From: Pseudoalteromonas rubra
GTDB lineage: Bacteria; Pseudomonadota; Gammaproteobacteria; Enterobacterales; Alteromonadaceae
Direction of reading: 5' to 3'
DNA length: 64,000 nucleotides
Assembly (NCBI RefSeq): GCF_000967655.1
Contig: NZ_JXYA01000009.1
Location: 62,001-126,000, forward strand
The translations under genes and the position numbers were made by a program. The notes beneath the pieces are model-generated. The model searched no databases. It saw nothing but the letters and a program-made list of their open reading frames with translations, and was not told the origin of the DNA. This document shows, one piece after another, positions 37,943 through 46,849 of this stretch. Numbering within the stretch: position 1 is the stretch's first letter; each line of letters opens with the position of its first letter.

Positions 37943-38811
37943 AAGGGTTAGTTCTTGCGGGAGGGACAGGTTCCCGGATGTACCCCGTCACTCAAAGCGT
38001 TAACAAGCACCTCTTACCAGTGTTCGACAAACCAATGATATTTTATGCAATTTCTGTCCTGATGCTGGGAAATATACGGGAGATTGGCGTTGTTTGTAGA
38101 GATATTGACAAGCCGGCATTCGAACGACTACTCGGTGACGGTTCGAAACTTGGATTAAAAATTGAGTACATTATCCAGACCCACGCAGCAGGAATTGCTG
38201 ACGGCATCAAGCAAGCCAAACGATTTTTGGACGATGCACCTTTTTGCCTAATTCTAGGGGATAATTTTTTCTTTGGCCCCGGACTTACTCCTCTATTAAA
38301 GGATGCCATGGCAAAGTTTAAGCAAGCAACAGCTTTTGCCTATGAAGTAAAAAATCCCAGCAGCTTCGGGGTCATCTCATACAATAAGTTAAATCAGGTC
38401 GTATCAATAGAAGAGAAGCCTTCTAAACCGAAATCAAACAAGATAGCAACTGGGCTGTACATGTTTGACAAAAATGCTATATCGTATGTAGAAAAGCTTA
38501 CAGCATCTAATCGTGGTGAGCTAGAAATTACAGATTTACTCAATGTGTACATAAAAAACCAAGGATTATCTGTTGAAGTGCTAGGGAGAGGCTATGCTTG
38601 GCTGGATATGGGCACTAGCGAGAGCCTTATGGAAGCATCAGTCTTTATACAATCTATTGAAAAGCGGCAAGGTTTTAAGATTGCCTGCCTTGAGGAAATT
38701 GCATTTCGCAAAGACTGGATTTCGATTACTGAGCTCCAATTGGCAAGTGAACAGTATAAAAATACGACCTATGGAGAGTACTTATCAAATGTACTAACTA
38801 CCCTAAAATGA
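37939..38811 (+). CDS. RmlA-like sugar-1-phosphate nucleotidyltransferase
   Basis: Activates a hexose-1-phosphate with an NTP, normally dTTP and glucose-1-phosphate. The 290 residues show LAGGTGSRMYPVT, NKHLLPVFDKPMIFY, LGDNFFFG, EEKPSKPKSNKIATGLY and GYAWLDMGTSESL, all family landmarks at usual spacing. It overlaps neighbours by 4 bp on both sides. With no RmlB, C or D here, it more likely starts a modified sugar for the filament than plain rhamnose synthesis. Confidence 0.9.
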   Translation: MKGLVLAGGTGSRMYPVTQSVNKHLLPVFDKPMIFYAISVLMLGNIREIGVVCRDIDKPAFERLLGDGSKLGLKIEYIIQTHAAGIADGIKQAKRFLDDAPFCLILGDNFFFGPGLTPLLKDAMAKFKQATAFAYEVKNPSSFGVISYNKLNQVVSIEEKPSKPKSNKIATGLYMFDKNAISYVEKLTASNRGELEITDLLNVYIKNQGLSVEVLGRGYAWLDMGTSESLMEASVFIQSIEKRQGFKIACLEEIAFRKDWISITELQLASEQYKNTTYGEYLSNVLTTLK

Positions 38812-39917
38812 TTCACGTAACCTCTCCCTACCTCCCATCAATGAAAAAATACATCAAGTATGTAGAGGGTATTTATGAGCGCAAATGGCTTACCAATGAT
38901 GGACCTCTAGTTAAAGAGCTCACTGCGCGACTAGAAGCTCAACTTGGCGTTAATAATTTACTCCTAGTCTCTAGTGGTACCATGGCATTGCAAATCGCAT
39001 TCAGAGTAAAAAACCTGCGTAACAAACATGTCGTGACAACACCATTTACCTTTCAGGCTACATACTCAGCACTGGAATGGCAAGGGTCACATGCTAGTTT
39101 TTGCGACATAGATACAGACACCTGGAATATGGACCCCTATGTTTTGGAACAACAACTGCAAGCAGGGAAGCAGGTGGACTGTGTTGTACCCGTTCACACA
39201 TTTGGTAACTCATGTGCTGTTGAAGCTTTCAATGAGCTTCAACAGAGGTACAAATTTGATATAATTTACGACGCCGCACATGCCCTGACAACACTTGATG
39301 ATAAGAATAAAAGCATCTTGACTTATGGCGATATCAGTTGTTTTAGTCTTCATGCTACTAAACTATTTCACACTGTTGAAGGAGGTGCTCTCGTTTTTAA
39401 AAATGACAGTGAGCTAGAAACGGCAAGAAAGATGATTAACTTTGGGCTGGATGGTGAATTCGCATCTGAAGCGGGCATAAATGGCAAACTAAGTGAATTT
39501 CACGCCGCTATGGGATTATCTGTACTCGACGATTTGGATTTAATTTTATCCCAACGAAAAGACCAAATTGCGACTTACAAATCACTTTTACATAACTCTG
39601 TTAATTATCAGGCTGTAATTGTAGGGCATGACATCTGTCCATCATATATGCCCATTTTGTTGCCCAATGAACATTCTGTTTTAAATATTATCAATAAACT
39701 CGCTAAACTCAATATTTTCCCAAGGCGATATTTTTATCCTGCAATCAATAAAAGTCCGTACTATCAAAAGATTTGCCCTAATATATCAATGCCTGTAGCT
39801 GAAAACGTTTCCAGTAGGATATTATGCCTACCTCTGTTTCCAGGGCTAAACAAGCAAGCAATTTCGCAAATAAGCAACATAATAACGCATGAAGTAAAAT
39901 CGACTCTTCGTGGGTAA
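38808..39917 (+). CDS. DegT/DnrJ/EryC1/StrS sugar aminotransferase
   Basis: PLP enzyme that aminates a keto-sugar nucleotide. The 369 residues carry SSGTMALQIA, DAAHAL and the PLP Lys185 in FSLHATKLFHTVEGG. It resembles the VioA/FdtB branch more than PseC. Coupled to the RmlA-like gene (4-bp overlap) and followed by a hexapeptide acyltransferase, it forms an activate-aminate-acylate module like those making viosamine-type sugars. That sugar identity is inference. Confidence 0.9.
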   Translation: MIHVTSPYLPSMKKYIKYVEGIYERKWLTNDGPLVKELTARLEAQLGVNNLLLVSSGTMALQIAFRVKNLRNKHVVTTPFTFQATYSALEWQGSHASFCDIDTDTWNMDPYVLEQQLQAGKQVDCVVPVHTFGNSCAVEAFNELQQRYKFDIIYDAAHALTTLDDKNKSILTYGDISCFSLHATKLFHTVEGGALVFKNDSELETARKMINFGLDGEFASEAGINGKLSEFHAAMGLSVLDDLDLILSQRKDQIATYKSLLHNSVNYQAVIVGHDICPSYMPILLPNEHSVLNIINKLAKLNIFPRRYFYPAINKSPYYQKICPNISMPVAENVSSRILCLPLFPGLNKQAISQISNIITHEVKSTLRG

Positions 39918-39934
39918 ATGCAGTAAGGTAAACT

Positions 39935-40594
39935 ATGAGAGAAATCGTTATATACGGCGATGGAGCAATGGCTAAAACCATTTACCCATATATCGCACAG
40001 AACTATAAGGTCAAGTGCTTTACGGTAGAGCGTGCATACAGGACATGCTCAAGTATGTTTGGTCTACCTGTATGTGATTTGGAAACGCTACCTAATGGGG
40101 ATTTCTACTTCATTATCGCCATTGGCTATGGGGAGTTAAACCAACTCCGGGAACAGTACTTTGCTTTAATGAAAAAAAGCGGTTACAAACCTGGATATTT
40201 TTACTGTCCTGAGCAAAAGAAAATGCATCATCTGGAGGTTGGTGAAGGCAGTATAGTACTCGCCAAATCATCCATACACTGCGGCACTAAGATTGGCAAA
40301 AATGTTTTTATCTCTTCAGGGGTTAACATTGGCCACTGCTGCACAATTGAGGATAATGTATGGATAAACTCAGGTGTCACTATCGCGGGTAATACAACGA
40401 TTGGCAGAAACTCAATTATATGCATCAATGCCACAATAGGGAACGACATTGTAATTGGTCAGAGCAACTTCATTGGCGCTGGCACATTGATAACAAAAAG
40501 TACTCAAGACTTTGCCTGCTATGCAACTGAGCCAACAGCCCAGCTCCCAATACCTTCTACTACTTTCACGAAGTTATCCCAGAGAATGCGCTGA
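39935..40594 (+). CDS. Left-handed beta-helix N-acyltransferase (PglD/VioB-like)
   Basis: 219 residues: an N-terminal Rossmann-like sugar-binding domain (IVIYGDGAMAKTIYPYI, residues 3-19) and a C-terminal run of hexapeptide repeats (GTKIGKNVFISSGVNIGHCC and onward, about residues 105-190). Family members acylate the 4-amino group of amino-sugar nucleotides; here the likely substrate is the product of the upstream aminotransferase. Last gene of the operon, followed by a terminator. Confidence 0.87.
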   Translation: MREIVIYGDGAMAKTIYPYIAQNYKVKCFTVERAYRTCSSMFGLPVCDLETLPNGDFYFIIAIGYGELNQLREQYFALMKKSGYKPGYFYCPEQKKMHHLEVGEGSIVLAKSSIHCGTKIGKNVFISSGVNIGHCCTIEDNVWINSGVTIAGNTTIGRNSIICINATIGNDIVIGQSNFIGAGTLITKSTQDFACYATEPTAQLPIPSTTFTKLSQRMR

Positions 40595-40727
40595 AAAAGC
40601 GCTGACTTCTCAAGACAATTAGGAGTTCTTGTTAGGTAGGAGCCTAGAAAAACATCTATATTGTAAGAAATAAACTGCGAACCCTTTCAATGCCTCGTTA
40701 GGCAAACAATCGTATAAGTAAAGGAGC

Positions 40728-40755
40728 AGCCAGCGCTAAAGAGATATCGCTGGCT
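40728..40755 (+). terminator. Terminator of the 36.1-40.6 kb operon
   Basis: 8-bp stem AGCCAGCG/CGCTGGCT with a 12-base loop followed by AATTTTTC on the plus strand. It lies in the convergent gap between the acyltransferase and the methyltransferase gene. The minus-strand side lacks a T run. Confidence 0.75.
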
Positions 40756-40790
40756 AATTTTTCGAGTGATATATTATACGTCAATAAAAA

Positions 40791-41501
40791 CTACTGATTT
40801 ACATCATGCAGTGCTAACAGCTCAGGTTCCATCCCGGGCCACATAAATGCCATGTTAGTATGAGCAATGTGAAAAATACTATGCTCAACACTGTAAGCAT
40901 CGACGAATTCAGTAACATCTGTAAAAACGTCAGAATTATAATCGTGCCAAACAAGTACGCCACCTTCAGAAAGCATTTCAAGCGCTTTTTGTGTATCACT
41001 TTTAATTATTTCCGTTTCATGACCACCGTCAACAAAAATAAGGCCGCATTGCTTTGTCAGCTCAGATGTAGAAAAAGTCAGACTGTTACAAAGTAGCCTC
41101 ACTATTTTAGCTTTTATTTCATCTCTTTCTTTTTCTATACATTTTGCCTGCTCTTCGACACTTTGCAGTCTTAGCATGTGATCTACTTCTTCAGCTTTTG
41201 AGTCGAAGCTTTTTCTGTCTACATCCTCACATGGTATGTCCAGTGTATATACGACTCCGTTTTCATCTATATTTCTAGCTAAGAACACGGATGTATGACC
41301 CATAAACGTCCCGAACTCAAAGACTTTAATTGGCCTAATCACCTTAATAAACGCAAGCAGCATTGCAGACTCAAGTAACGTAAGGCTGCCAATATAACTT
41401 GGCGGCATGAGAAATTCCCCTGCAATATTTTCTCCGGTGACTCTTTCTTCTACCATCTTTATCAAGACTTTTGGCTTTATCTTTATAACTTTGCCGCTCA
41501 T
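40791..41501 (-). CDS. Class I SAM-dependent methyltransferase (Methyltransf_24 type)
   Basis: 236 residues with FEFGTFMGHTSVFLA (SAM-binding motif I) and IFVDGGHETEIIKSDTQKALEML, typical of CmcI/Methyltransf_24 O-methyltransferases. Last gene of an AT-rich five-gene minus-strand operon in the glycosylation island. It probably methylates a sugar hydroxyl; the acceptor is unknown. Confidence 0.82.
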   Translation of the reverse strand: MSGKVIKIKPKVLIKMVEERVTGENIAGEFLMPPSYIGSLTLLESAMLLAFIKVIRPIKVFEFGTFMGHTSVFLARNIDENGVVYTLDIPCEDVDRKSFDSKAEEVDHMLRLQSVEEQAKCIEKERDEIKAKIVRLLCNSLTFSTSELTKQCGLIFVDGGHETEIIKSDTQKALEMLSEGGVLVWHDYNSDVFTDVTEFVDAYSVEHSIFHIAHTNMAFMWPGMEPELLALHDVNQ

Positions 41502-41512
41502 TATATGACTCC

Positions 41513-42388
41513 TTAATCTACCTCAAACCAAAAGTCTGGATGGTAATGTTTAAATATATCAGGGTACTTCGCCCTTGCTGTAAAATAATTTCGTTTTGAT
41601 AAAAGCTCATCGTCAAGACTGCCATACCTAGCAGTAGCAACCCAACGAGACTTCTGTGAGTAGTTTATACCACTTCGGTGCAGCAACAAAGCATCAAACA
41701 AAATCATATCGCCGGGCAACACCTCTTGTAGTTCAATTGAATTTTCCTCGAACTGTTTTTCTAATATATCCAACTCTCTTAACTTTATATAACGAGAGTT
41801 ATGAAACTGACTTTTAATTTTATGGCTATATTCTATCGGCAACAATTCACATTTTGGCACTACAACTCTCATTCTACCCATATTTTTCTCAACTGGGAGA
41901 ATTGGTATCCATGCAGTAATGGCATTTAGCGACAGCATATTGTAAGGGTAATCTTGGTGCCATGGTAAGTTTGTAAAATCGCTATTTGGCCTATCTATTC
42001 TTAGTACATTGCTATCATCAGCAGATTGAATATTTTCGGTACCCAACAATGCATGAATCCACTTCATTACATAATCTGATGAGATCAACTTCTTAAATGC
42101 AGGTAAGTCTTTACCAATAGTCAGCAAATACTTAGATTTCTCTGGATCGAGAGACTGCTCTACCAAATGATGTACTTCATCGAGAGACATTCCAGCTTTA
42201 AAGTCTAGGCTATGATTCTTCAAAACCGATTCAAAGAACTGGCGGAGCTTATTTTCAGTTTCTTCAATTAGCTCTTTTGGAATCGCATTTTTGACAACCA
42301 CTATTCCCAAATTTTGATAGTGTTTAATCGCATCATGTGAACAAAAATCGTCACGTTGTACTTCAGATATCTTGTCAAAAGTTTTCAT
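41513..42388 (-). CDS. Phytanoyl-CoA dioxygenase (PhyH) family oxygenase
   Basis: Fe(II)/2-oxoglutarate dioxygenase-like protein of 291 residues. The iron facial triad is readable: His144 and Asp146 in LPWHQDYPYN, and His237 in LLLHRSG, with a likely 2-oxoglutarate Arg248. The family hydroxylates small molecules. Set between methyltransferases in a glycan cluster, it may hydroxylate an acyl group or a sugar before methylation (inference). It overlaps the FkbM gene by 4 bp and is 11 bp from the next. Confidence 0.87.
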   Translation of the reverse strand: MKTFDKISEVQRDDFCSHDAIKHYQNLGIVVVKNAIPKELIEETENKLRQFFESVLKNHSLDFKAGMSLDEVHHLVEQSLDPEKSKYLLTIGKDLPAFKKLISSDYVMKWIHALLGTENIQSADDSNVLRIDRPNSDFTNLPWHQDYPYNMLSLNAITAWIPILPVEKNMGRMRVVVPKCELLPIEYSHKIKSQFHNSRYIKLRELDILEKQFEENSIELQEVLPGDMILFDALLLHRSGINYSQKSRWVATARYGSLDDELLSKRNYFTARAKYPDIFKHYHPDFWFEVD

Positions 42389-43494
42389 GTCAAAGCCTTG
42401 TTATTTTTGGGAAGAAAAAACATTACGCTTTCAGACCAGCCCTCAGTGTAATGCCTAAAACGAAGTTTGTACTTATTATTGTTAGATAATACAAACTCAG
42501 GAATTTCCCAAAAGTGATTTGGATCATGATATACGGAAATTGCCATAACGGGTGTATCTTCTTTGATATGAACCTTTGCTCCTTTTAATGCTTTTAAATC
42601 AAAACCTTCAACATCAAGCTTTATAAAGTTAACACACTCTCTGACAGATTCATCTATAGTAGTGACTTCAATACTTTGCGAACCTGATTCAGAAAAAGAA
42701 GAATATGTAGTTTTTAAGCTTGAAAACTGCAAGCAATCACTTTCATCCGACAAGCCTTTCTGTTGTATTATAACATTGTCAAATTTCGATAGGTTCTTTC
42801 TCGCATTTTTTGCGTTACATTCATCCGGCTCAAATACGTATATCTTACTGAAATCCCCACCATAGAATTCAATATATTTTTCAGCAGTATCTCCATCAAA
42901 TCCACCACCATCGACGAAGATACCTGCAGCATCATCTTTAATAAAACCCTCGAAGTATTGCTGTTCAATACTAACCTTGAAGCCAAAGTCTCTACAGTTG
43001 TCTCCTGTCAATCTGTACCACATAACTTGACTAAAGCAGTTTTTTGACTCATCATCTTCCAAACTATTAAATACTTTCATAATCTGGGGTGAATGTTTAG
43101 AACATGCGATATAGGTCTCACGAACAAAATCAGGAACATCTAAGCATTCATGGAATGCTGATAACTGAGTGTAGCTGATTATAATCCTTGGCTTTAAATT
43201 TCGAGAAAGATTAAAAACGGTCAATGGATAAATAGAGTGAGAACAGTTTATTATATTCATTCCTTGAGGAACTTTTTCTCTAGAAACGATGGGCACTCCT
43301 TCATAAACTTGTCCATCTCTTCCATCGTCGATAATTAAGTCAAGTTTAAAGAATTGACATAGTCTTCTAGAGTCTTCATTAAAACCAAAGCATACTAACT
43401 TAGTATCCAGCTTATCAGGAATATTTCCATAGTAAGCTCGAATAAATGCTTTTACATCCTTAAATTTCGTCAGACTTGAAAATACCTTATTCAC
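42385..43494 (-). CDS. FkbM-family methyltransferase with N-terminal Rossmann-like domain
   Basis: SAM-dependent methyltransferase with FVDGGGFDGDTAEKYIEFYG and IKLDVEGFDLKALKGA, the FkbM hallmarks, in the C-terminal half. The N-terminal part has a nucleotide-sugar-type fold pattern (LVCFGFNEDSRRL, then IIDD, then GVPIVSREKVP). I prefer the GTG at 43494 because GGAGG lies 6 bases ahead. An ATG at 43518 overlapping the upstream stop would add eight residues. Likely an O-methyltransferase for the flagellar glycan. Confidence 0.82.
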   Translation of the reverse strand: MNKVFSSLTKFKDVKAFIRAYYGNIPDKLDTKLVCFGFNEDSRRLCQFFKLDLIIDDGRDGQVYEGVPIVSREKVPQGMNIINCSHSIYPLTVFNLSRNLKPRIIISYTQLSAFHECLDVPDFVRETYIACSKHSPQIMKVFNSLEDDESKNCFSQVMWYRLTGDNCRDFGFKVSIEQQYFEGFIKDDAAGIFVDGGGFDGDTAEKYIEFYGGDFSKIYVFEPDECNAKNARKNLSKFDNVIIQQKGLSDESDCLQFSSLKTTYSSFSESGSQSIEVTTIDESVRECVNFIKLDVEGFDLKALKGAKVHIKEDTPVMAISVYHDPNHFWEIPEFVLSNNNKYKLRFRHYTEGWSESVMFFLPKNNKALT

Positions 43495-43517
43495 TAATAC
43501 CCTCCAGGAAAGATACA

Positions 43518-44681
43518 TCAATCATAAACACTGTATATATTTTCAACACTAGCATACTCATTAAGTTGGCATCTAATCTCATTATGAAAAGAAGAAACGA
43601 TCAAAACATCGTAACGTTCATTTCTCATAAATACGGAATCCGGATCATTGACTAGCCAACCGAACCAATTTTTCCCAACTTTGTTACTATCATTATCGCA
43701 CAAATAGCTTACATTGACTCCTTCCAAATCAATCAAAAACTTCATAGTTCGAAGCGACTCGGATGCACCAAACAATACAACTTTATTATTTGACTCAACA
43801 AGCTTTTTATAATAAGCAGGCATTTCACGCGCTATAATATCTTTTGATTTTCTATGGTGCTCAAAATACTTTTGTGTTGTATTTACAAAATCAGCAACGC
43901 ACCTCTCTGATTCTATTTCTAATTCTTCAATCAATGCTTCTAGCTTGCTCTCAGTGTTCAGTGCATACAAAATTTGTTCTTCACTATTTCCATAAGCTAC
44001 GCCATACCTCAATTTTTCTACGGGTTGCCAGTCATGTTCATCAAGACCATCTTCAGGTACAATTATCGGTATACACCCACACAAAGCAGCAAAAGAAGAA
44101 TAGGCGGAGTAGAGATCATAGCAATAAAAATACTTTTTACTATTAAATACATCTGCTATTTCACTGTGAGATTTTCCATCTAATAGAACTGAATCAGATA
44201 TATCATGCACAAGTTTTCTTCCTTTTCCTTTGCGCATCATGTAGCAAGTCCCTTTCCTATCATTTTTATTTTTATTTTTATATAAGCCACTCAAAAAATA
44301 CGCTACGTAAAGTCTATGATTTGCCACATACTTGCTATGATTGAAAATTTCCTGAAAGTAGAAATAAAGTTCATTTTCTCCATATTTTACATTATTCGTG
44401 AAGAACCCGGGCTTATTCAAATACCACCGCACTACGTTAGGGCAGTTAATTGGATTTCCACTAACAACATCCATATATACAACGATAAATTCATCGAGAT
44501 TTTTCGTATATATTTCCGGCGTATTAAAATCTTTATTTTTGAGAAAACCTGATTTTCCATCGTGCCATAAAAAGGCTTGCTCTCCACCTTCATTTAGTAA
44601 GTGACAAAGTCTATGCATCGATATTGCACCACCTACGTTTTCATCATAATTTGGTGCAAATATTATGTACTTCTTCTTCAT
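43518..44681 (-). CDS. Glycosyltransferase-like protein (WavQ-like) with C-terminal Rossmann domain
   Basis: 387 residues. The N-terminal part opens IIFAPNYDENVGGAISMHRL and later has YCYDLYSAYSSFAALCGCIPIIVPEDG, the donor-site pattern of GT-B enzymes. It ends with a separate Rossmann-like domain (KVVLFGASESLRTMKFL, YLCDND, about residues 300-387). Probably adds a sugar to the flagellin glycan or a surface glycan. It directly abuts its neighbours (upstream gene stop adjacent to its ATG). Base composition is strongly AT-rich. Confidence 0.7.
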   Translation of the reverse strand: MKKKYIIFAPNYDENVGGAISMHRLCHLLNEGGEQAFLWHDGKSGFLKNKDFNTPEIYTKNLDEFIVVYMDVVSGNPINCPNVVRWYLNKPGFFTNNVKYGENELYFYFQEIFNHSKYVANHRLYVAYFLSGLYKNKNKNDRKGTCYMMRKGKGRKLVHDISDSVLLDGKSHSEIADVFNSKKYFYCYDLYSAYSSFAALCGCIPIIVPEDGLDEHDWQPVEKLRYGVAYGNSEEQILYALNTESKLEALIEELEIESERCVADFVNTTQKYFEHHRKSKDIIAREMPAYYKKLVESNNKVVLFGASESLRTMKFLIDLEGVNVSYLCDNDSNKVGKNWFGWLVNDPDSVFMRNERYDVLIVSSFHNEIRCQLNEYASVENIYSVYD

Positions 44682-45764
44682 TCAACTATCCAACACTCTT
44701 GCATAAAGAACAGCCTCTGCCCCAGTATCAGTATAATAATCAAAATACAGCTCGTAGCCACAATCAAGGCTGTTTATAAAATCGGGAATGCTAACCAAGT
44801 CATCATCTTTATGATAGACGCAAATAGCCAACTTAGGCTTATATTTTAAGATTGTTTCTCTTGCCCCTTTAAGTGCGTTTAATTCCGCTCCCTCGATGTC
44901 CATTTTTATAAAGTCTACCCGACTCCCGTTTTGACGTATAAAATCATCAATCGTTATCGTTTTAACTATATCTCCACCTTTTAATGAACACTCTTGAACG
45001 GATGTTGCGTTGCCGTTTTCCGAAAAGTTCAAATCTATATTACTTTTATCCCATAACGCACGCTCTACCAACTCTATACTATTTTTTAAATCGCCATTCT
45101 GAGTCATTACTTCATTAAATTTTATAATGTTATCTCTTGTAAATTCAAATGAATAGACAGTTTTAGCGCCTAGTGCTGCAAAATAAAGCGCAGTATCTCC
45201 ATTCGCCGCACCACAATCCAAAACGATATCATCGCATTCAACAACTACTTTGTCTTGATAAGCATACTGTTGAAGCTTGAAATTAATCACAAAACCTATC
45301 GGCTCAAGAGGTAAGTAAATATTTCTGCCATTTACGGAAACCTTTTGATATCGCCCCTGCTCTCTATCCGCCAGGAATTCACTTTCGTAAACATCAAAGC
45401 TCTCCATATCGAAAGGCAACCGCGCACCATATCTCCTGACATAGTTGAAAGACACATAATTTACATACCTATCGCCACTAGCATCATCTCCCATTTTTTC
45501 ATACGCTCGTTCAAAGCTCTGTATGTTGTTTACATAGTAATTTCCCTGATCGAGCATAAGTATAGATGGGTCATACCTAGATAGGTATCCTCTTGATAAA
45601 TAACTAAAAACAAGCGTAAGCTTTCTCATAAAAACTTGAAAGCAGTGAATTAATTTTACTCTCGGACCAACACCATGTCTGAATTTACTAACGCTTGCCT
45701 CGTCAAATTTTTGGCTCGAGAGCCTATTTATTTCTTTTATAAGTTTTAGATAGAAGTCAGACAT
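44682..45764 (-). CDS. FkbM-family methyltransferase
   Basis: 360 residues from the ATG at 45764, which has GGAG 7 bases upstream; a longer frame to 45803 lacks a ribosome site. The SAM domain shows LDCGAANGDTALYFAALGAKTVYSFE and IKMDIEGAELNALKGA. A helical N-terminal extension (about residues 1-140) has no recognised domain. First gene of the five-gene operon that runs to 40791; it resembles the second FkbM gene only in the catalytic part. Confidence 0.84.
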   Translation of the reverse strand: MSDFYLKLIKEINRLSSQKFDEASVSKFRHGVGPRVKLIHCFQVFMRKLTLVFSYLSRGYLSRYDPSILMLDQGNYYVNNIQSFERAYEKMGDDASGDRYVNYVSFNYVRRYGARLPFDMESFDVYESEFLADREQGRYQKVSVNGRNIYLPLEPIGFVINFKLQQYAYQDKVVVECDDIVLDCGAANGDTALYFAALGAKTVYSFEFTRDNIIKFNEVMTQNGDLKNSIELVERALWDKSNIDLNFSENGNATSVQECSLKGGDIVKTITIDDFIRQNGSRVDFIKMDIEGAELNALKGARETILKYKPKLAICVYHKDDDLVSIPDFINSLDCGYELYFDYYTDTGAEAVLYARVLDS

Positions 45765-46122
45765 AATTATCTCCGAGGGAGTTGTGAAACGGCCGTCATA
45801 CAATTCCTAAAAATATTGTAACTAGCCGTGTGAACTGGGTTAATTTTATACACTATAAAGAGCCGTCCCCTAATTTAGGATGGCAGAGCAAATACGTGAT
45901 TGGCTATCACTCACAAGCGAAGTAACGTTAACAAACACCTATATTCTGGTAATGATTGAAAACCGAATTCGCGCCTTGACACCTGTATTTTAAGCACTAA
46001 CTCTATTCTATGTTATCATTTACAACAATATTCGGGAAAATAGTGTACGCTAACAGCGGTGAACACCACTGAAATAGTGTATCAGCCAGAGTAAACCAAG
46101 CAAAAAGCAAGCCAGAAATTGC
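45765..46122. other. AT-rich divergent intergenic region
   Basis: No coding region is supported. It should hold the promoter of the minus-strand FkbM-to-methyltransferase operon. A TTGACA at 45976-45981 on the plus strand lacks a -10 hexamer at a normal distance. No repeats or insertion-sequence ends were recognised. Confidence 0.4.
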
Positions 46123-46138
46123 TGGTTCAAAATTTGCA
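46123..46138 (+). promoter_or_regulatory. Candidate RpoN promoter of methyltransferase/acyltransferase pair
   Basis: Plus-strand TGGTTCAAAATTTGCA has GG-N10-GC spacing and a good TTTGCA -12 element. The -24 side is only TGG. It lies 34 bp before the ATG at 46172, giving a leader of about 23 nt with an AAGGA ribosome site. Confidence 0.4.
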
Positions 46139-46171
46139 CGCTTAGTTCCAAAATCACTTAAGGAATTTTTT

Positions 46172-46849
46172 ATGTCATTTTGTCAAAATTGGGATCTACT
46201 TTACCGCAATAGCCAGCATTTATCTGTGTGGCCCTGGAGCGAAGTCGTCAGCGGTGCACTACGTAATACCCGTCTGCGCGACGGCGATCCATCGTTCACC
46301 ATATTGGAAGTGGGCTGTGGGGCGGGTGCGAATTTCCCCTTTTTCTTGAGTTATTGTCCAAACGTCTATGGCATTGATGGTAGTGATTTTATTATCGGTG
46401 AACTGAAGAATCGATTCACTGATATTGCCGATAACTTACATGTGGGCGACTTTACACAGCCCTGGCCCTTTGAGACACAATTCGATTTAATCGTCGATCG
46501 GGGCGCATCCGTACACAATCCAGCCAGTAGCATTCAGCGCTACCTGGATCAGGCATACGACCAGCTTAAGCCGGGCGGTGTAATTCTGATCACAGACTGG
46601 TTTAGCACCGAGCACTCTGATTACGCAAAAGCACCGGAGTCAGTCGATCAATACACCAAAACAGGCTACACCTGGGGCCCGTTTGCAGACGTCGGTAACG
46701 TAAACTTCTTTGATGCTGATCTTATCCACCAACTGGTATCAAAATTTGAGATAGTTTCACTGAGCCATTCTCAGTCCAGTGAATATGGTAGTGACGGCGT
46801 CCATGCGGCGTGGAGTATGGTACTGAAAAAGCCAGCCCATGAAGAATAA
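46172..46849 (+). CDS. Class I SAM-dependent methyltransferase
   Basis: 225 residues; the SAM motif ILEVGCGAGANFPFF is at about residues 44-58, with DLIVDRGASVHN and LKPGGVILITDWF following. It overlaps the next gene by 11 bp. The position in the flagellin island and a candidate RpoN promoter suggest it methylates the filament glycan or a flagellin residue, but the acceptor is unknown. Confidence 0.86.
   Translation: MSFCQNWDLLYRNSQHLSVWPWSEVVSGALRNTRLRDGDPSFTILEVGCGAGANFPFFLSYCPNVYGIDGSDFIIGELKNRFTDIADNLHVGDFTQPWPFETQFDLIVDRGASVHNPASSIQRYLDQAYDQLKPGGVILITDWFSTEHSDYAKAPESVDQYTKTGYTWGPFADVGNVNFFDADLIHQLVSKFEIVSLSHSQSSEYGSDGVHAAWSMVLKKPAHEE

Noticed and set aside
45976..45981. TTGACA as a sigma70 -35 element before the methyltransferase at 46172
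   Set aside because: No -10 hexamer at 16-18 bases; the RpoN-like site nearer the gene fits better.
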